Origin: DATAPD01 sp036265385 | GTDB lineage: Bacteria > Acidobacteriota > Terriglobia > Terriglobales > Acidobacteriaceae | DNA length: 52,060 bases | Reading direction: 5' to 3' | Assembly: GCA_036265385.1 (NCBI GenBank) | Contig: DATAPD010000063.1 | Location: 1-52,060 of the forward strand | Shown here: positions 42,973 to 51,800 of the stretch, one piece after another | How the letters are laid out: every line of letters begins with the position of its first letter | How positions within the stretch are numbered: the stretch's first letter is position 1 | The notes under the pieces: generated by a model | Seen by the model: only the letters and a program-made list of their open reading frames with translations | The model's database searches: none | Told to the model about the DNA's origin: nothing | Program-made: the position numbers and the translations under genes

Positions 42973-43327
42973 ACCTTCCTTTTCGTCTCGTTTTTGTGGA
43001 ATAGTCGCATTTCTAAGCATTGCATGCCAACTTGCACACGATTCGAATGGTTCCGAATTCAGCGGACAATAATTTCCGTGATGCTAGGCCACATGCTTTC
43101 ACTGGAAAAGTTTTTCCGTTCCGAATGCATCATGCAAGCGGTTTCAACCTGGCGTAGTGCGAACTCAAAGCTGGAAACTTCCAGTGAAGCCAAGGCGGAC
43201 GCTGGCGTTGACTGTACAACCACCGGCTGCTATTTTCATTGAAAGGTTCCGAGCCGCACGCACTTTGCCTATACGTTGTTAGGAGATAGGCAATGAGATT
43301 CCCGAAACGTGCGGATGGAGCGGGCTT
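42973..43327. other. Intergenic before tRNA-Gln
   Basis: 355 bases upstream of both the GH36 gene (minus) and tRNA-Gln (plus). No gene seen; an 82-codon plus frame (42994-43242) has no family features. It holds an inverted repeat at 43265-43293. Confidence 0.45.
43265..43293. repeat. Inverted repeat upstream of tRNA-Gln
   Basis: Perfect 8-bp arms TTGCCTAT (43265-43272) and ATAGGCAA (43286-43293), 35 bases before the tRNA. It may be a regulatory dyad or a binding site tied to the neighbouring attachment site. Confidence 0.45.
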
Positions 43328-43401
43328 TGCCCCCTCGTTCAACGGCAGGACAGCTGACTCTGGATCAGCATATCGGGGTTCGAATCCCTGGGGGGCAGCC
43401 A
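43328..43401 (+). tRNA. tRNA-Gln (CTG), island attachment gene
   Basis: 74 bases: acceptor TGCCCCC (43328-43334) pairs with GGGGGCA (43391-43397), discriminator G, encoded CCA to 43401. Anticodon loop CTCTGGA gives CTG; T-arm GGGGTTCGAATCCCT. The serine recombinase frame on the other strand ends inside it (stop at 43339-43341), marking it as the integration site of the island to the right. The tRNA itself is intact. Confidence 0.96.
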
Positions 43402-44901
43402 ACCTTGCATTTCTTCAGGTGTTTCCGTCAAAACTCCGTGCAATGAATCAGTTGCAGAGTTCGAAATTTCTCCTTTTTGAGAGAACAAAGAATCGCCAGA
43501 AATGAGCAAACTTCGAACTTGCTCCCGTTCCACTGGCGTGCAGAGCTCCCAGAGCTTGCCCACATTGGCGCTGTAGAGCATCTCCGCGAACTTGAGCCAT
43601 TCATCTTTCTGACCGTTATCCTCGGCAAGCATGGACAGTTCTGCCTGTAGTTCCCGCATCTGTGTCCCGGCTTTCTTAGCCTGTTGTTCGTAAGCCTCCT
43701 GCAGTTCTTCGTCCGCCGTATTGACGGCGCGTTCTACAGCCTTCCGTTTAAGTTGCTCTAATGCTGCGATGCGCCGCTGCAACTCTCGCTGCCGCTCTTG
43801 AGTGGAAACGGTCTGCCGACTGTAGAAGTCTGCAGCACGTTCTAACCACCATTCCTTCATTACGTCGCTGAAAGGCGCTAAGACCTGAGCCCTGATTTGT
43901 TCTTCAATCACTGCCGCGCGGAAATAGACTTTGCACTTGGGGCACAAGTAATAGACGTGCTTCCCGCCCTTCTTTAAGTCGACGGTGAGCTTGGTACCAC
44001 ACTCATGACGGGCACGGAAAGGATGATCGGCGCGAGGCTTGCGCTTGCCGCCGTGGGTCTTGTTGCCGTCTAGCTTATCCTGCAAGCGGTAATAGAACGC
44101 TTGTGAATAAAGCGGCTCATGCAGTCCGGGCGACGGTTCTGTGTACTCCTTCCGTCCATCTGGCAGTTCAACTTGGTAGCGCACCATTCCGGCGTAGAAC
44201 GGATCGCGCAAGTAGTCACAGATTTTGTTGTAGGAATACGGCTTGCCCTTCAAGTCTCGTAATCCTTCGGCTGTTACCTGTTTGAGCGCATCTGTGATGC
44301 TGAAATCAGCGTGAACAATTAGCTCTGCTAGGCGCCTGAAATGCCCAGCGCGTTCTTCGTCCGGTGCGACGTTTGCCCCCGTCTTTCCGCCACGACTGAA
44401 ATAAAACTGCTTAGGTTTCCACGGCCACCGACCATTCTTCACTGCGTTCTTCGTGCTCTTCTTGGCGTCTCGCGATTTACGCTTGCTGAACGCCCATGAG
44501 TCTTGGAACATCTGCGCTAGTTTTATTTGGTCTTCTTCGATGGTGAAGTCGAGACCGGGCGCATTCCCGTAGACGGGCACGATGCCCAGACGCGGAAACA
44601 ACTCAAAGGCGACGTGTAGAGCCTGCACGATATCGCGTGACATGCGCGAATCGCTAGCAAAGTAAACATGCTTGATTTCGTGCTTGTGCTCTTTCGCGTA
44701 CTTGAGCATGGCTTGGAATCCGGGTCGCTGATCCGCGTCAATGTGACCTGAACGCCCGATATCTGAGAAAGGTTGCACCAGAATTGGCGCGCCCTTGATC
44801 TTCTCTAGCTCTCTCAGGACGGAATCTTGATTTTCTAGGTTGAACTGATCCGCCTGTTTCAGCGTACTTACTCGGATGTATGCCAGAGCCCCTGTTTTCA
44901 T
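43339..44901 (-). CDS. Large serine recombinase (integrase)
   Basis: 520 residues. Resolvase N-terminal domain (about 1-145) with catalytic S12 in ALAYIRVSTLKQ and arginines in ASDSRMSRD, then a recombinase domain (about 165-290; RDLKGKPYSYNKICDYLRDP), a zinc ribbon (RHECGTKLT and YLCPKCKVYF), a long coiled coil (about 375-440) and a C-terminal end. The last 20 or so residues (WLPPRDSNPDMLIQSQLSCR) are antisense tRNA-Gln sequence, so the gene was completed by insertion at the tRNA. It integrates and excises the element between attP and attB without host factors. Downstream of a small gene in the same direction. Confidence 0.92.
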   Translation of the reverse strand: MKTGALAYIRVSTLKQADQFNLENQDSVLRELEKIKGAPILVQPFSDIGRSGHIDADQRPGFQAMLKYAKEHKHEIKHVYFASDSRMSRDIVQALHVAFELFPRLGIVPVYGNAPGLDFTIEEDQIKLAQMFQDSWAFSKRKSRDAKKSTKNAVKNGRWPWKPKQFYFSRGGKTGANVAPDEERAGHFRRLAELIVHADFSITDALKQVTAEGLRDLKGKPYSYNKICDYLRDPFYAGMVRYQVELPDGRKEYTEPSPGLHEPLYSQAFYYRLQDKLDGNKTHGGKRKPRADHPFRARHECGTKLTVDLKKGGKHVYYLCPKCKVYFRAAVIEEQIRAQVLAPFSDVMKEWWLERAADFYSRQTVSTQERQRELQRRIAALEQLKRKAVERAVNTADEELQEAYEQQAKKAGTQMRELQAELSMLAEDNGQKDEWLKFAEMLYSANVGKLWELCTPVEREQVRSLLISGDSLFSQKGEISNSATDSLHGVLTETPEEMQGWLPPRDSNPDMLIQSQLSCR

Positions 44902-44913
44902 CTCTGCCGCCCC

Positions 44914-45075
44914 CTAATTCACCCTCTGCGCTGGTTGCTGTCGCTGCCACACTGCCCACAGCACCTGCGCGAGTTCGTCTAACCTTCTGTCGCACTCTTC
45001 TAAGATTGCAACTTGCTCTTCAGGCGAGACGATAATCTCGCCGTTTTTTCCGGTCTGCCATTCTGCCGTTTCCAT
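44914..45075 (-). CDS. Small protein preceding the integrase
   Basis: 53 residues from ATG 45075, with GAGAGG 10-12 bases upstream. METAEWQTGKNGEIIVSPEE, then a predicted amphipathic helix VAILEECDRRLDELAQVLWA. The stop is 12 bases before the integrase start, so the two are probably co-transcribed. Not recognised; the size and position suit a recombination directionality factor or a regulator, but that is a guess. Confidence 0.55.
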   Translation of the reverse strand: METAEWQTGKNGEIIVSPEEQVAILEECDRRLDELAQVLWAVWQRQQPAQRVN

Positions 45076-45094
45076 AATTGCGTTTCCTCTCCCG

Positions 45095-45113
45095 GACTGC
45101 ACACTGTGCAGAC
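45095..45113. repeat. 19-bp near-palindromic repeat, left copy
   Basis: GACTGCACACTGTGCAGAC; the inner 15 bases are a perfect palindrome apart from the central base. It matches the copy at 46130-46148 at 17 of 19 positions. It lies just upstream of the small protein and integrase genes, so it could also be their operator. Confidence 0.65.
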
Positions 45114-45548
45114 GAACTCCTACACTAGAAAAATGTGTGAGGTACCGCCGCCTGGTCCTCGATATAAATTCCGCCGTACCATCATCTTGTGTTGACTCAT
45201 ATACTTACAGGGAGCTTCGCGCACTTGCTTAAGTTGTACCAAGCTCGGCTTGTAACTAGCTTTAACTGCATCGCCGAAAGGCGAAAGGTTTGTAAAGAAG
45301 GCGAAAGACCACCTCCAGACATCCCCCAAAGCGTCCTAGAGCTTTCTAGCGCTCTGGTTACTGTCCCAGAAGTCTGTCTGTTTTGGTGTCCGTAAGTGGT
45401 TTGTTTCCCGTACCGAATTTTCCTGTTTTGAGTGTCCCACATGCTAAAGGTTCTGGGACATGTCCAGATTTTTATTTGCTCTGTTTTCAAGTATTGTGCA
45501 TGTGGGTCAGCCTGCTTGCCTGTCTGCCCGTGATAAAACGGGCGCATT
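45114..45548. other. Intergenic between divergent recombinase modules, res-like dyads
   Basis: 435 bases without a convincing gene. Notable words: three GGCGAAAG-type copies around 45283-45310, TGTCCCA at 45362-45368, and a dyad GTCCCA (45434-45439) / TGGGAC (45454-45459) with a 14-base spacer. Such half-site arrays upstream of a small serine recombinase recall resolvase res sites; unproven. Confidence 0.4.
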
Positions 45549-46139
45549 ATGAAACCCAAACGAGTTGCCTTATACATGAGAGTTTCTACTGGGCACCAGA
45601 ACGTAGCGCTCCAGCGGGACGGCCTTCTGACGTTGTGCCAGCGGCATTCTGATTGGACAGTGAGCGAATACGTTGACAACGCAATTTCAGGCAAGAAAAA
45701 CAAGCGTCCGGCACTCGACAAGCTTATGGATGATTGCCAACGCGGCAAAATTGACATCGTCGTCGTTTGGAAGTTCGATAGGTTCGCTCGGTCGCTACAG
45801 CACTTGCTAGAGGCTCTGGACAAGTTCCAAAAATGGGGTGTTGAATTCATGTCGATTGACGACAATATTGACACTCGTACTGCAGCGGGAAAGATGACTT
45901 TCCAAATCTTGGGCGCGGTCGCTGAGTTTGAGCACTCACTCATTATCGAACGTGTTCGCGCGGGACAGGCAGCCGCTAAACGAGCTGGCCAGCACATTGG
46001 GCGCAGTTCCAGCGTTACACCAGTGCAGCGAACCACTGTCGAAGCTCTGCGTGCGGCAGGTAACTCCGTGCGCGAGATTGCCACTAAGAGCGGTTTGTCT
46101 AAGAGCACCATAGGGCGTCTTATCTCCGAGACTGCATAG
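45549..46139 (+). CDS. Small serine recombinase (resolvase/invertase family)
   Basis: 196 residues, the full family length. Catalytic domain with S13 in RVALYMRVSTGHQN, ALQRDGL, GKKNKRPALDKLMDDCQRG, VVWKFDRFARSLQHLLEAL, and FMSIDDNIDTRTAAGKMTF; helix E follows (AVAEFEHSLIIERVRAGQ). The C-terminal helix-turn-helix is about 150-194: VREIATKSGLSKSTIGRLI. It cuts and rejoins DNA at short palindromic crossover sites. Its stop codon lies inside the right 19-bp repeat. Confidence 0.94.
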   Translation: MKPKRVALYMRVSTGHQNVALQRDGLLTLCQRHSDWTVSEYVDNAISGKKNKRPALDKLMDDCQRGKIDIVVVWKFDRFARSLQHLLEALDKFQKWGVEFMSIDDNIDTRTAAGKMTFQILGAVAEFEHSLIIERVRAGQAAAKRAGQHIGRSSSVTPVQRTTVEALRAAGNSVREIATKSGLSKSTIGRLISETA

Positions 46140-46148
46140 TGTGCAGAC
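46130..46148. repeat. 19-bp near-palindromic repeat, right copy
   Basis: GACTGCATAGTGTGCAGAC, 17/19 identical to 45095-45113 in direct orientation. The recombinase stop TAG is embedded in it. Confidence 0.65.
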
Positions 46149-46162
46149 CGCATCGAAGCAAC

Positions 46163-46188
46163 GGGGAACGGGCTCCAGACCCGTCCCC
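46163..46188. terminator. Hairpin between convergent genes
   Basis: GGGGAACGGG and CCCGTCCCC pair as a nine-bp stem with one bulged A around CTCCAGA. No clear T-run follows. Placed after the small recombinase gene. Confidence 0.5.
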
Positions 46189-46249
46189 CACTTGCTTTGG
46201 TGACCCTGACGTCACCTGTTGCTTTCCGAGCTGTCCGGCGCAATGCCAT

Positions 46250-46633
46250 TCAGTCCTCGGAATCCTGTTTCTTCGTACGTCGCGCAGAATGCCGCTTGCG
46301 TGCGTTTCCGCGCTCTGTGGATGCGAAGTGTTGTTGTGCCCAAGCTGAGTATCCACTTCGCAGTCCGACCGCGCTGGGCGCGTTTCCATCGAGTTCTGGC
46401 GCAGAAAGACCGAGCCAAAACATCGCACGCAGTGACGCGTCGTCTGTCAAATCAGCGGTACCTAGCAGCGTTTCGCAGCATTGGAGCCATGACGGGAAGG
46501 ACAATGAGCGCCACGAGCCATCCGGCATTTCAAACGACACAATGCAGCCTTCGAAGCTGCAACGTTTTCGGAAGTCATCGAGCACCCGCAAGCGTCGCGC
46601 CCTGTTGGACTCATTTCGTGGTTCGTCGGACAT
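46250..46633 (-). CDS. Hypothetical protein, third gene of a small overlapping cluster
   Basis: 127 residues, unrecognised. GGAGG lies 10 bases before ATG 46633. The sequence is protein-like in composition (FEGCIVSFEMPDGSWRSLSF; WLQCCETLLGTADLTDDASL), with a basic C-terminus (ARKRHSARRTKKQ). The start overlaps the end of the upstream 50-residue gene by 23 bp. Two plus-strand frames over the same DNA look like shadows. Perhaps a mobile-element accessory protein. Confidence 0.6.
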   Translation of the reverse strand: MSDEPRNESNRARRLRVLDDFRKRCSFEGCIVSFEMPDGSWRSLSFPSWLQCCETLLGTADLTDDASLRAMFWLGLSAPELDGNAPSAVGLRSGYSAWAQQHFASTERGNARKRHSARRTKKQDSED

Positions 46634-46763
46634 TTTCAGCGAACCTCCGTGCCCGATCCTCCGCTAGCTTTTCTCGCTGCCGATCAAGCTGGGCAGGAGT
46701 CTGCGATAGGCTGGGCCGTTTCGGCATCGCTGGGAGCTTTACTTCCTTGACTTGTGCCTTCAT
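46611..46763 (-). CDS. Small hypothetical protein, second gene of the cluster
   Basis: 50 residues, charged: begins MKAQVKEVKLPAMPKRPSLS and ends in a basic helix with REKLAEDRARRF. A strong RBS (GGAGG, 7 bases before ATG) supports it. Its ATG overlaps the stop of the preceding tiny frame (ATGA), and its end overlaps the 127-residue gene. Unrecognised. Confidence 0.55.
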   Translation of the reverse strand: MKAQVKEVKLPAMPKRPSLSQTPAQLDRQREKLAEDRARRFAENVRRTTK

Positions 46764-46855
46764 TGCCCCACCTCCACACGATGACGGCTAATAATCTGCT
46801 GATATTTTTCCAGTCCAATCTCTCGGAGGAGCTCTGACTTCGAACGCGAAGTCAT
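46760..46855 (-). CDS. Tiny hypothetical protein, first gene of the cluster
   Basis: 31 residues: MTSRSKSELLREIGLEKYQQ, then IISRHRVEVGQ. Its stop overlaps the next gene's ATG. The RBS is weak, and the open frame continues back to a stop at about 46897 without another ATG/GTG, so it may be the tail of a truncated gene. Reported because of the tight overlap. Confidence 0.35.
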   Translation of the reverse strand: MTSRSKSELLREIGLEKYQQIISRHRVEVGQ

Positions 46856-46872
46856 CTTTTCGAGGTCTTCAC

Positions 46873-47724
46873 TTGTCAGATCTGCTGCGCGGAACTAAGC
46901 GCGAGACCGACCAGGCGAACTCAAATTACATCAAGCTTCACGGCCTTCGTGCGTTCGAATCGCTGCCACTACATCGCCCAATGCGAATTGACCCGGAAGT
47001 AATCATCTTTGGAAGTCACTTCGTTCGAACGTTCCTCAAAGCCGGTCTGCCCAAAGCAATTGCCGATCTATTCCCAGATACACTCGATGACTCGCAGATT
47101 GGCGAGATTCCGAGGGGGTGGCATGTTGGGCGGGTTGAGGACATTGCCGAAATAAATGCGCTTATGCTCTCACGTACTGATCTTTTGCCTGTAATTGATT
47201 ACATCGAGATTAGCGAAGTAATGCAGGGAAACATTGCAACGGTTACGCGATACAAAAGGGGCACTGAGCCTAGCAGAGCAAGGCGGCGTCTGAGGCACGG
47301 CGACACGGTGCTTTCAACTGTTCGGCCAAACCGAGGTGCGTATTTTCTAGCACTGAACCCTCCGGAGACCCTAATCGCCTCTACAGGGTTTGCAGTTCTC
47401 TCGCCCAAGAGTGGCAATTGGGCCTTCTTATATTCATTGGCTAACCGCCGGGAAGTTGGCGACCATCTTGGCCGCTTAGCCGATGGTGGTGCGTATCCAG
47501 CAATCAGGCCGGAAATTATCAGCAACATTGCGGTCGCCCTTCCGCCGAGTACGGAGCTAATTCTTCGGTTCGAGCATCTAGTCAGGCCTTTTTACGAGAA
47601 GGCTGCAAAAAATCGAGACGAGTCGAAAACGCTTACACAGGTTCGTGATGCGTTACTCCCGAAATTGATCTCCAGTGAATTGCGTGTACCGGAGGCAGAA
47701 CGAATATTGCGAAGGCACATGTAA
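46873..47724 (+). CDS. hsdS: Type I restriction specificity subunit HsdS, half-size with one target recognition domain
   Basis: 283 residues from TTG 46873; no ATG is available before a stop at 46792 and there is no RBS. Residues about 55-80 (GLPKAIADLFPDTLDDSQIG then EIPRGW) match the linker that normally joins the first and second TRD of HsdS. The second TRD and distal conserved helix follow (LRHGDTVLSTVRPNRGAYFL; GAYPAIRPEIISNIAVALPP; VRDALLPKLISSEL). The first TRD is gone and replaced by about 50 unrelated residues. A full HsdS has about 400 residues. No hsdM precedes it. It may still act as a half-subunit dimer, or be a remnant. Confidence 0.8.
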   Translation: MSDLLRGTKRETDQANSNYIKLHGLRAFESLPLHRPMRIDPEVIIFGSHFVRTFLKAGLPKAIADLFPDTLDDSQIGEIPRGWHVGRVEDIAEINALMLSRTDLLPVIDYIEISEVMQGNIATVTRYKRGTEPSRARRRLRHGDTVLSTVRPNRGAYFLALNPPETLIASTGFAVLSPKSGNWAFLYSLANRREVGDHLGRLADGGAYPAIRPEIISNIAVALPPSTELILRFEHLVRPFYEKAAKNRDESKTLTQVRDALLPKLISSELRVPEAERILRRHM

Positions 47725-48384
47725 ATGGAACCTTTCGATGTCGTCGTTCCCCAGTTCCGCCATGCCAAGGAACGTTGGCCCGAAGCGCCAACACTCGCCA
47801 CACATTACGATGCTGTGGTCAAGAGCTATGAGAGTAGTGCCTACGGCATTATCGGCAGCGTGAAATCATTTATCGAATGTGTCTGCTTAACGATTCTTGG
47901 CGAATTCGGGAAGGCTTCACCATCGGATGCAAGTACTACGTTGCTTCTAGGTGAAGCTCTAAGGGCACTTGGACTTGATAGTGGACGGGGAGCCAGCAAG
48001 CTGGGCAAGCTACTTTCTGCGCATAACAAAATGGCCGATGCCCTGAACGAGATGCGCAACGAACACGATCCAGTAGCGCATGGCAAAGACGGATTTCTTG
48101 ACGCTCTTACCACCAACGAATGCCGAGCTTTTCTGGTGACAGCCGACACCATTCTTACTCTTATTTTGGCCGCATACGAGGGAACTGAACCTGACCTGAG
48201 GTTCACCAGAGAGCCGTATGAGCGGTTCGTGAGATTTCACGACCGGGTGGATCAGGCTACCTCGATTGAGGCTGATGTAGACAGCGACGGTGAAGTTGAA
48301 ACCTTGGTTGTACGGCTTCGCACGCAAACGTTGCCAGATGGATTCGAGATCAGGTTAGAACCATCCAAGCTGTTATGCCGTTGA
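47725..48384 (+). CDS. Abi_C-like abortive-infection family protein
   Basis: 219 residues, starting directly after the hsdS stop, with GAAGG 8 bases before the ATG. The helical middle (ESSAYGIIGSVKSFIECVCL; LGLDSGRGASKLGKLLSAHN) leads to ALNEMRNEHDPVAHGKDG, the RN..HGK pattern of the Abi C-terminal domain, followed by FLVTADTILTLILAAYEG. The last 60 residues are a separate acidic beta-rich piece. Family members sit inside restriction and other defence loci. Its action is unknown, and its position between hsdS and hsdR argues for a role with the restriction system. Confidence 0.75.
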   Translation: MEPFDVVVPQFRHAKERWPEAPTLATHYDAVVKSYESSAYGIIGSVKSFIECVCLTILGEFGKASPSDASTTLLLGEALRALGLDSGRGASKLGKLLSAHNKMADALNEMRNEHDPVAHGKDGFLDALTTNECRAFLVTADTILTLILAAYEGTEPDLRFTREPYERFVRFHDRVDQATSIEADVDSDGEVETLVVRLRTQTLPDGFEIRLEPSKLLCR

Positions 48385-48391
48385 TCGTGAA

Positions 48392-48832
48392 ATGTATGTT
48401 CAATTGCTCGCGTCAGCATTGGGAGGACAACCTGTTCCCCCGGTATCGGCCCCAACTACTCCGGTCGAAGGCATTCCCCTACGGGCCGCTACGCCGATTG
48501 CTGCTACAGCAGAAGTAGTTCCTACTTACGAAGGTGCTCTTTCGAGCCTGAAGACGCCCCTTCAGGCGTATTTGCAGACACTAGGCGGACTTGAGGCAGC
48601 AGCCGCTACAACGGGAACTAAATTGCGTGATTCCATCTTGGCGACGGCGGAGCAACGCATGGGACTGGACTGGACATCACGTGAGCCATTGCAGGCAGCC
48701 ATGAAGGTCGCGCTGAAGCGAACATTAATCAAGCTCGGAATCGAAACTTCCCGTGCTGAACAAACGGCAGAAAAACTCGTGGCATGGCTGAAGATAAACG
48801 CCGAAGTACCGGAGACGACGCCTGCCGCATGA
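48392..48832 (+). CDS. Small protein resembling the HsdR C-terminal tail
   Basis: 146 residues. The first 50 are Ala/Pro/Thr-rich and probably disordered. The C-terminal 80 are helical, and LDWTSREPLQAAMKVALKRT aligns by eye with IDWTVRENIRANLRVLVKRI near the C-terminus of the HsdR encoded next door, including the Asp-Trp-Thr, Arg-Glu, Lys-Arg and Leu-x-Lys positions. In HsdR this tail is a helical domain thought to dock on the methylase core. The stop overlaps the hsdR ATG (ATGA), so the two are translationally coupled. No named family recalled. Confidence 0.7.
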   Translation: MYVQLLASALGGQPVPPVSAPTTPVEGIPLRAATPIAATAEVVPTYEGALSSLKTPLQAYLQTLGGLEAAAATTGTKLRDSILATAEQRMGLDWTSREPLQAAMKVALKRTLIKLGIETSRAEQTAEKLVAWLKINAEVPETTPAA

Positions 48833-51800
48833 GCAATTTCAGCGAATCCGTTGTTGAAGAGGCTGCGCTTCAATGGTTCGAAGCGCTGGGATACACAATC
48901 CTGCATGGGCCGGAGATCGCAGTAGGAGAAACTGCGGCTGAGCGCATCGATCCCGATTATCGTGACGTAGTCCTGGCGTCTAGGCTCAAGAAGGCTTTGC
49001 GGCGCCTAAATCCGACATTGCAACCTGAAGCTATCGAGGATGCATATCGCCGTCTAGTGCGTCGCGACGAACCTTCCCTTTTTACTCTCAACCACTCGTT
49101 TCATCAAAAGCTGGTCGATGGTGTGACTGTCGAATATACCCGGCCTGATGGCTCCATAGGGGGAGCATTAGTGCGTCTGTTCGATTTTGATGACCCAGAG
49201 AACAACGACTGGATGGCGGTGAACCAGTTCACTGTCGTGGAAGGGCAACACACTCGCAGGCCCGACATCCTCATCTTCATCAATGGCCTGCCGCTTGCTG
49301 TGATGGAGTTGAAGGATGCTACGGATGAAAACGCAACCATATGGTCAGCGTTTCAGCAGATTCAAACGTATAAGGTCCAAATCCCCTCGCTTTTTAAATA
49401 CAACGAAATCCTCATCATCTCAGACGGTTTGGAGACACGAGTTGGGTCGCTAACCTCGGATACGGAGCGATTCATGCCATGGCGTACGATTGATGGCGAG
49501 GAACTCGCTCCGTCCTCGTTGCCGCAACTTCAGGTTGTTATCGAGGGACTATTTGAGAAGCGGCGACTGCTTGATTTTCTGCGATACTTCGTCGTCTTCG
49601 AAGACGAGGGTGGCGGAGTCCTCATTAAGAAAATCGCCGGGTATCACCAATTCCATGCTGTGAGCAATGCACTGAGGGAAACGCTCGCCGCCTCCGCTGA
49701 AACTGGAGACCGCAGAGTCGGTGTTGTCTGGCACACACAGGGCAGCGGCAAGAGTCTCACGATGGCTTTTTATGCCGGGCGGCTGGTGCTCGAACCAAAG
49801 CTGCAAAATCCCACGATCGTCGTAATCACAGACCGCAACGACTTGGACGATCAACTCTATGGCACGTTCTCTCGTTGCCACGAGTTGCTGCGGCAAGCAC
49901 CTGAGAAGGCAACGGACAGGGAAGACCTGAGGGCACGGTTGGGCGTCTCGTCAGGTCACATCGTGTTTACCACAATCCAGAAGTTCATGCCCCCTGCGGG
50001 AAGTGATGACCCAAGCCTTTCTGATCGACGGAATATCATCGTGATCGCCGACGAGGCACATCGCAGCCAGTACGATTTCATAGACGGTTTCGCACGGCAC
50101 ATGAGGGATGCGTTGCCTCATGCCTCGTTCATCGGCTTTACAGGCACACCCATCGAGAAGGCAGATGCGAATACTCGTTCGGTGTTCGGCAATTACATCA
50201 GCATCTATGACATTCAGCGGGCCGTTGAAGATAGGGCCACCGTTCCGATCTATTACGAGAGCCGTCTGGCAAAACTCGACCTGCCGCCGTCAGAAAAGCC
50301 CAAGGTAGACACTGATTTTGAGGAGGCCACCGAAGGGGAAGAGATCGAGCGCAAGGAAAAGCTCAGAACGAAGTGGGCAGCCATGGAAGCCATCGTTGGT
50401 ACCCAGAAGCGGCTCGGAACAGTAGCGAAAGACCTAGTGAAGCATTTCGAGGATCGGCTTGATGCGATGGACGGCAAAGCGATGATCGTTTGTATGAGCC
50501 GCCGGATCTGTGTTGACCTGTACAACGAGATCGTTAAGCTCCGCCCGACCTGGCACAACGAGAACGACGACGGTGGGGTGCTGAAAATCGTAATGACAGG
50601 CTCAGCGACAGACGGGCCAGAGTGGCAGCAGCATATCAGGGACAAGCGGCGGCGGGAGGCCCTTGGTAAGCGCTTCAAGGATGCCAAAGACGCCTTCAAG
50701 ATCGCGATCGTTCGGGACATGTGGCTGACCGGATTCGATGTGCCTTCGTTGCACACAATGTACGTGGACAAGCCGATGAGAGGCCACGGGCTGATGCAAG
50801 CAATCGCGCGTGTGAATCGCGTATTCAAGGACAAGCCCGGTGGCTTGGTTGTCGATTATCTCGGCATCGCTCACGAATTGAAGCTTGCGCTGGCCACCTA
50901 CACGGAAAGCGGCGGCAAGGGGCAGACCGCATTACCGCAGGAAGAAGCTGTGGCGGTCATGATCGAGAAATACGAAATCTGCCGAGGCCTGTTCCATAGG
51001 TTCGATTGGTCACTCTGGATGACCGGAACTCCTGCGCAAAAGCTTAGCGTTCTTCCCAATGCTCAGGAGCACGTCCTTAAGCAGGAGGATGGCAAGAACA
51101 GGCTGCTGAAGGCGGTTACCGATCTATCAAAAGGGTTCGCCTTGGCGGTTCCCCACGATGAGGCACTTAAGATTCGTGATGATGTGGGTTTTTTCCAAGC
51201 AGTCCGGACTGTCTTGGCGAAGACTGCTGCGCAGCAGCATCGCCCCGAGCAAGAACTCGACAATGCCATTCGGCAGATCGTATCTAGAGCCGTTTCGTCT
51301 GGCGAAGTGGTAGACATCTTCGCCGCTGCTGGGCTGAAAAAGCCGGACATCTCGATCCTCTCGGAAGAATTCCTCACGGAGGTCAGCAACATCCCTCAAA
51401 AGAATCTTGCCGTCGAATTACTGCGCAAGCTGCTCACCGATGAGATCAAGACACGCTCCCGGCGCAACGTAGTGAAGTCGCGCCTGTTCTCCACGCTGCT
51501 GGAGACTTCGATCCGCAAGTACCAAAACCGTGCGATCCAAGCAGCGCAGGTGATCGAGGAATTGATCGGGCTTGCCAAGCAGATGCGTGAAGAGTCATCG
51601 AAAGGCGAGGAATTGGGGCTCAGCGAAGACGAGTTAGCGTTCTACGACGCCCTCGAAGTCAATGACAGCGCCGTGAAGGTGCTTGGTGAGCCGACCCTGA
51701 AGACCATCGCCCGTGAGTTGGTGAACACCGTGCGGCGGAATACGACCATTGACTGGACGGTGCGGGAGAACATTCGGGCGAATCTGCGTGTGCTGGTGAA

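Noticed and set aside
45197..46249. 350-codon minus-strand frame
   Set aside because: It lies opposite the clearly real small serine recombinase and its leader; the translation is low-quality and has no family features.
46197..46791. Plus-strand frames of 156 and 190 codons
   Set aside because: Antisense to the overlapping minus-strand small genes, which have RBSs; compositions (Ser/Arg/His-rich) look like shadows.
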